A stretch of 64,000 bases of DNA from Symbiodinium sp. CCMP2592 (taxonomy: Eukaryota > Sar > Dinophyceae > Suessiales > Symbiodiniaceae), in the NCBI GenBank assembly GCA_905221615.1, contig CAJNDT010003112.1:1-64000 (forward strand), in the 5' to 3' direction. Position 1 is the stretch's first letter; each line of letters begins with the position of its first letter. The translations under genes were made by a program, and so were the position numbers. Of this stretch, positions 63,926-64,000 are shown piece after piece. The notes under the pieces were generated by a model. That model saw nothing but the letters and a program-made list of their open reading frames with translations, was not told the DNA's origin and searched no databases.

Positions 63926-64000
63926 TGGTTAAGAGATTCTTGGCAACCCCTAAGGATAATATAGGGGCCTAAATAGTTACCAATACTATCCTGGTGGTTT

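Noticed and set aside
1..64000. CRISPR array or bacterial operon reading of the tandem repeats
   Set aside because: Repeat lengths, spacer patterns, intron-like structure and TTTAGGG text are eukaryotic. No cas genes are seen.

Overview
The window is nuclear DNA of a eukaryotic protist, most likely a dinoflagellate. The supports are indirect. Plant-type TTTAGGG motifs are scattered everywhere in both orientations. Coding pieces are very short exons separated by kilobase introns, and most candidate acceptors read AG|G while some candidate donors look like GC. All host-like exons lie on the plus strand, and dinoflagellates are known for unidirectional gene arrays. A decayed Ty1/copia gag resembles dinoflagellate copia elements. 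There is no bacterial operon structure, CRISPR array or rRNA, and I recognised no tRNA (tRNAs were not searched systematically). No species can be named.

Region 1 (1-19,280) is a head-to-tail tandem array of a 9.3-9.6 kb unit: copy 1 (1-9,572, entered inside the unit), copy 2 (9,573-18,848) and a third copy cut off at 19,280. Each unit carries a pogo-like DDE transposase in two exons, a basic coiled-coil ORF, a 295-bp satellite array, a long perfect-stem hairpin with iteron-like repeats, and a Rep-like ORF with an HxH motif and a P-loop helicase domain. Low-complexity and 145-bp repeats close the unit. Copy 1 has a nonsense codon in the transposase and a frameshift in the coiled-coil ORF. The Rep ORF appears identical in both copies.

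Region 2 (19,281-25,980) is a transposon graveyard. It holds a TIR element of about 1.5 kb with a 10-bp target duplication (19,633-21,117), a GC-rich stretch without a recognised gene, and the minus-strand copia gag remnant (22,593-23,801).

Region 3 (25,980-64,000) is filled with degenerate TTTAGGG/CCCTAAA text, microsatellites and about 70-125 bp palindromic elements, many flanked by TA. Inside it lie small plus-strand exons, probably of four or more genes. There is a FAM194-like fragment (about 27.2-29.8 kb). There is a gene, or more than one, ending at 45,057 with a coiled-coil exon, three hydrophobic exons and a well-supported 3' half. A short gene ends at 48,891. A gene at about 51.8-62.4 kb contains a thioredoxin-like C-terminal half and, downstream, a response-regulator-like exon. 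Several exon joins were checked by reading phase. Whole gene models cannot be closed without transcripts.
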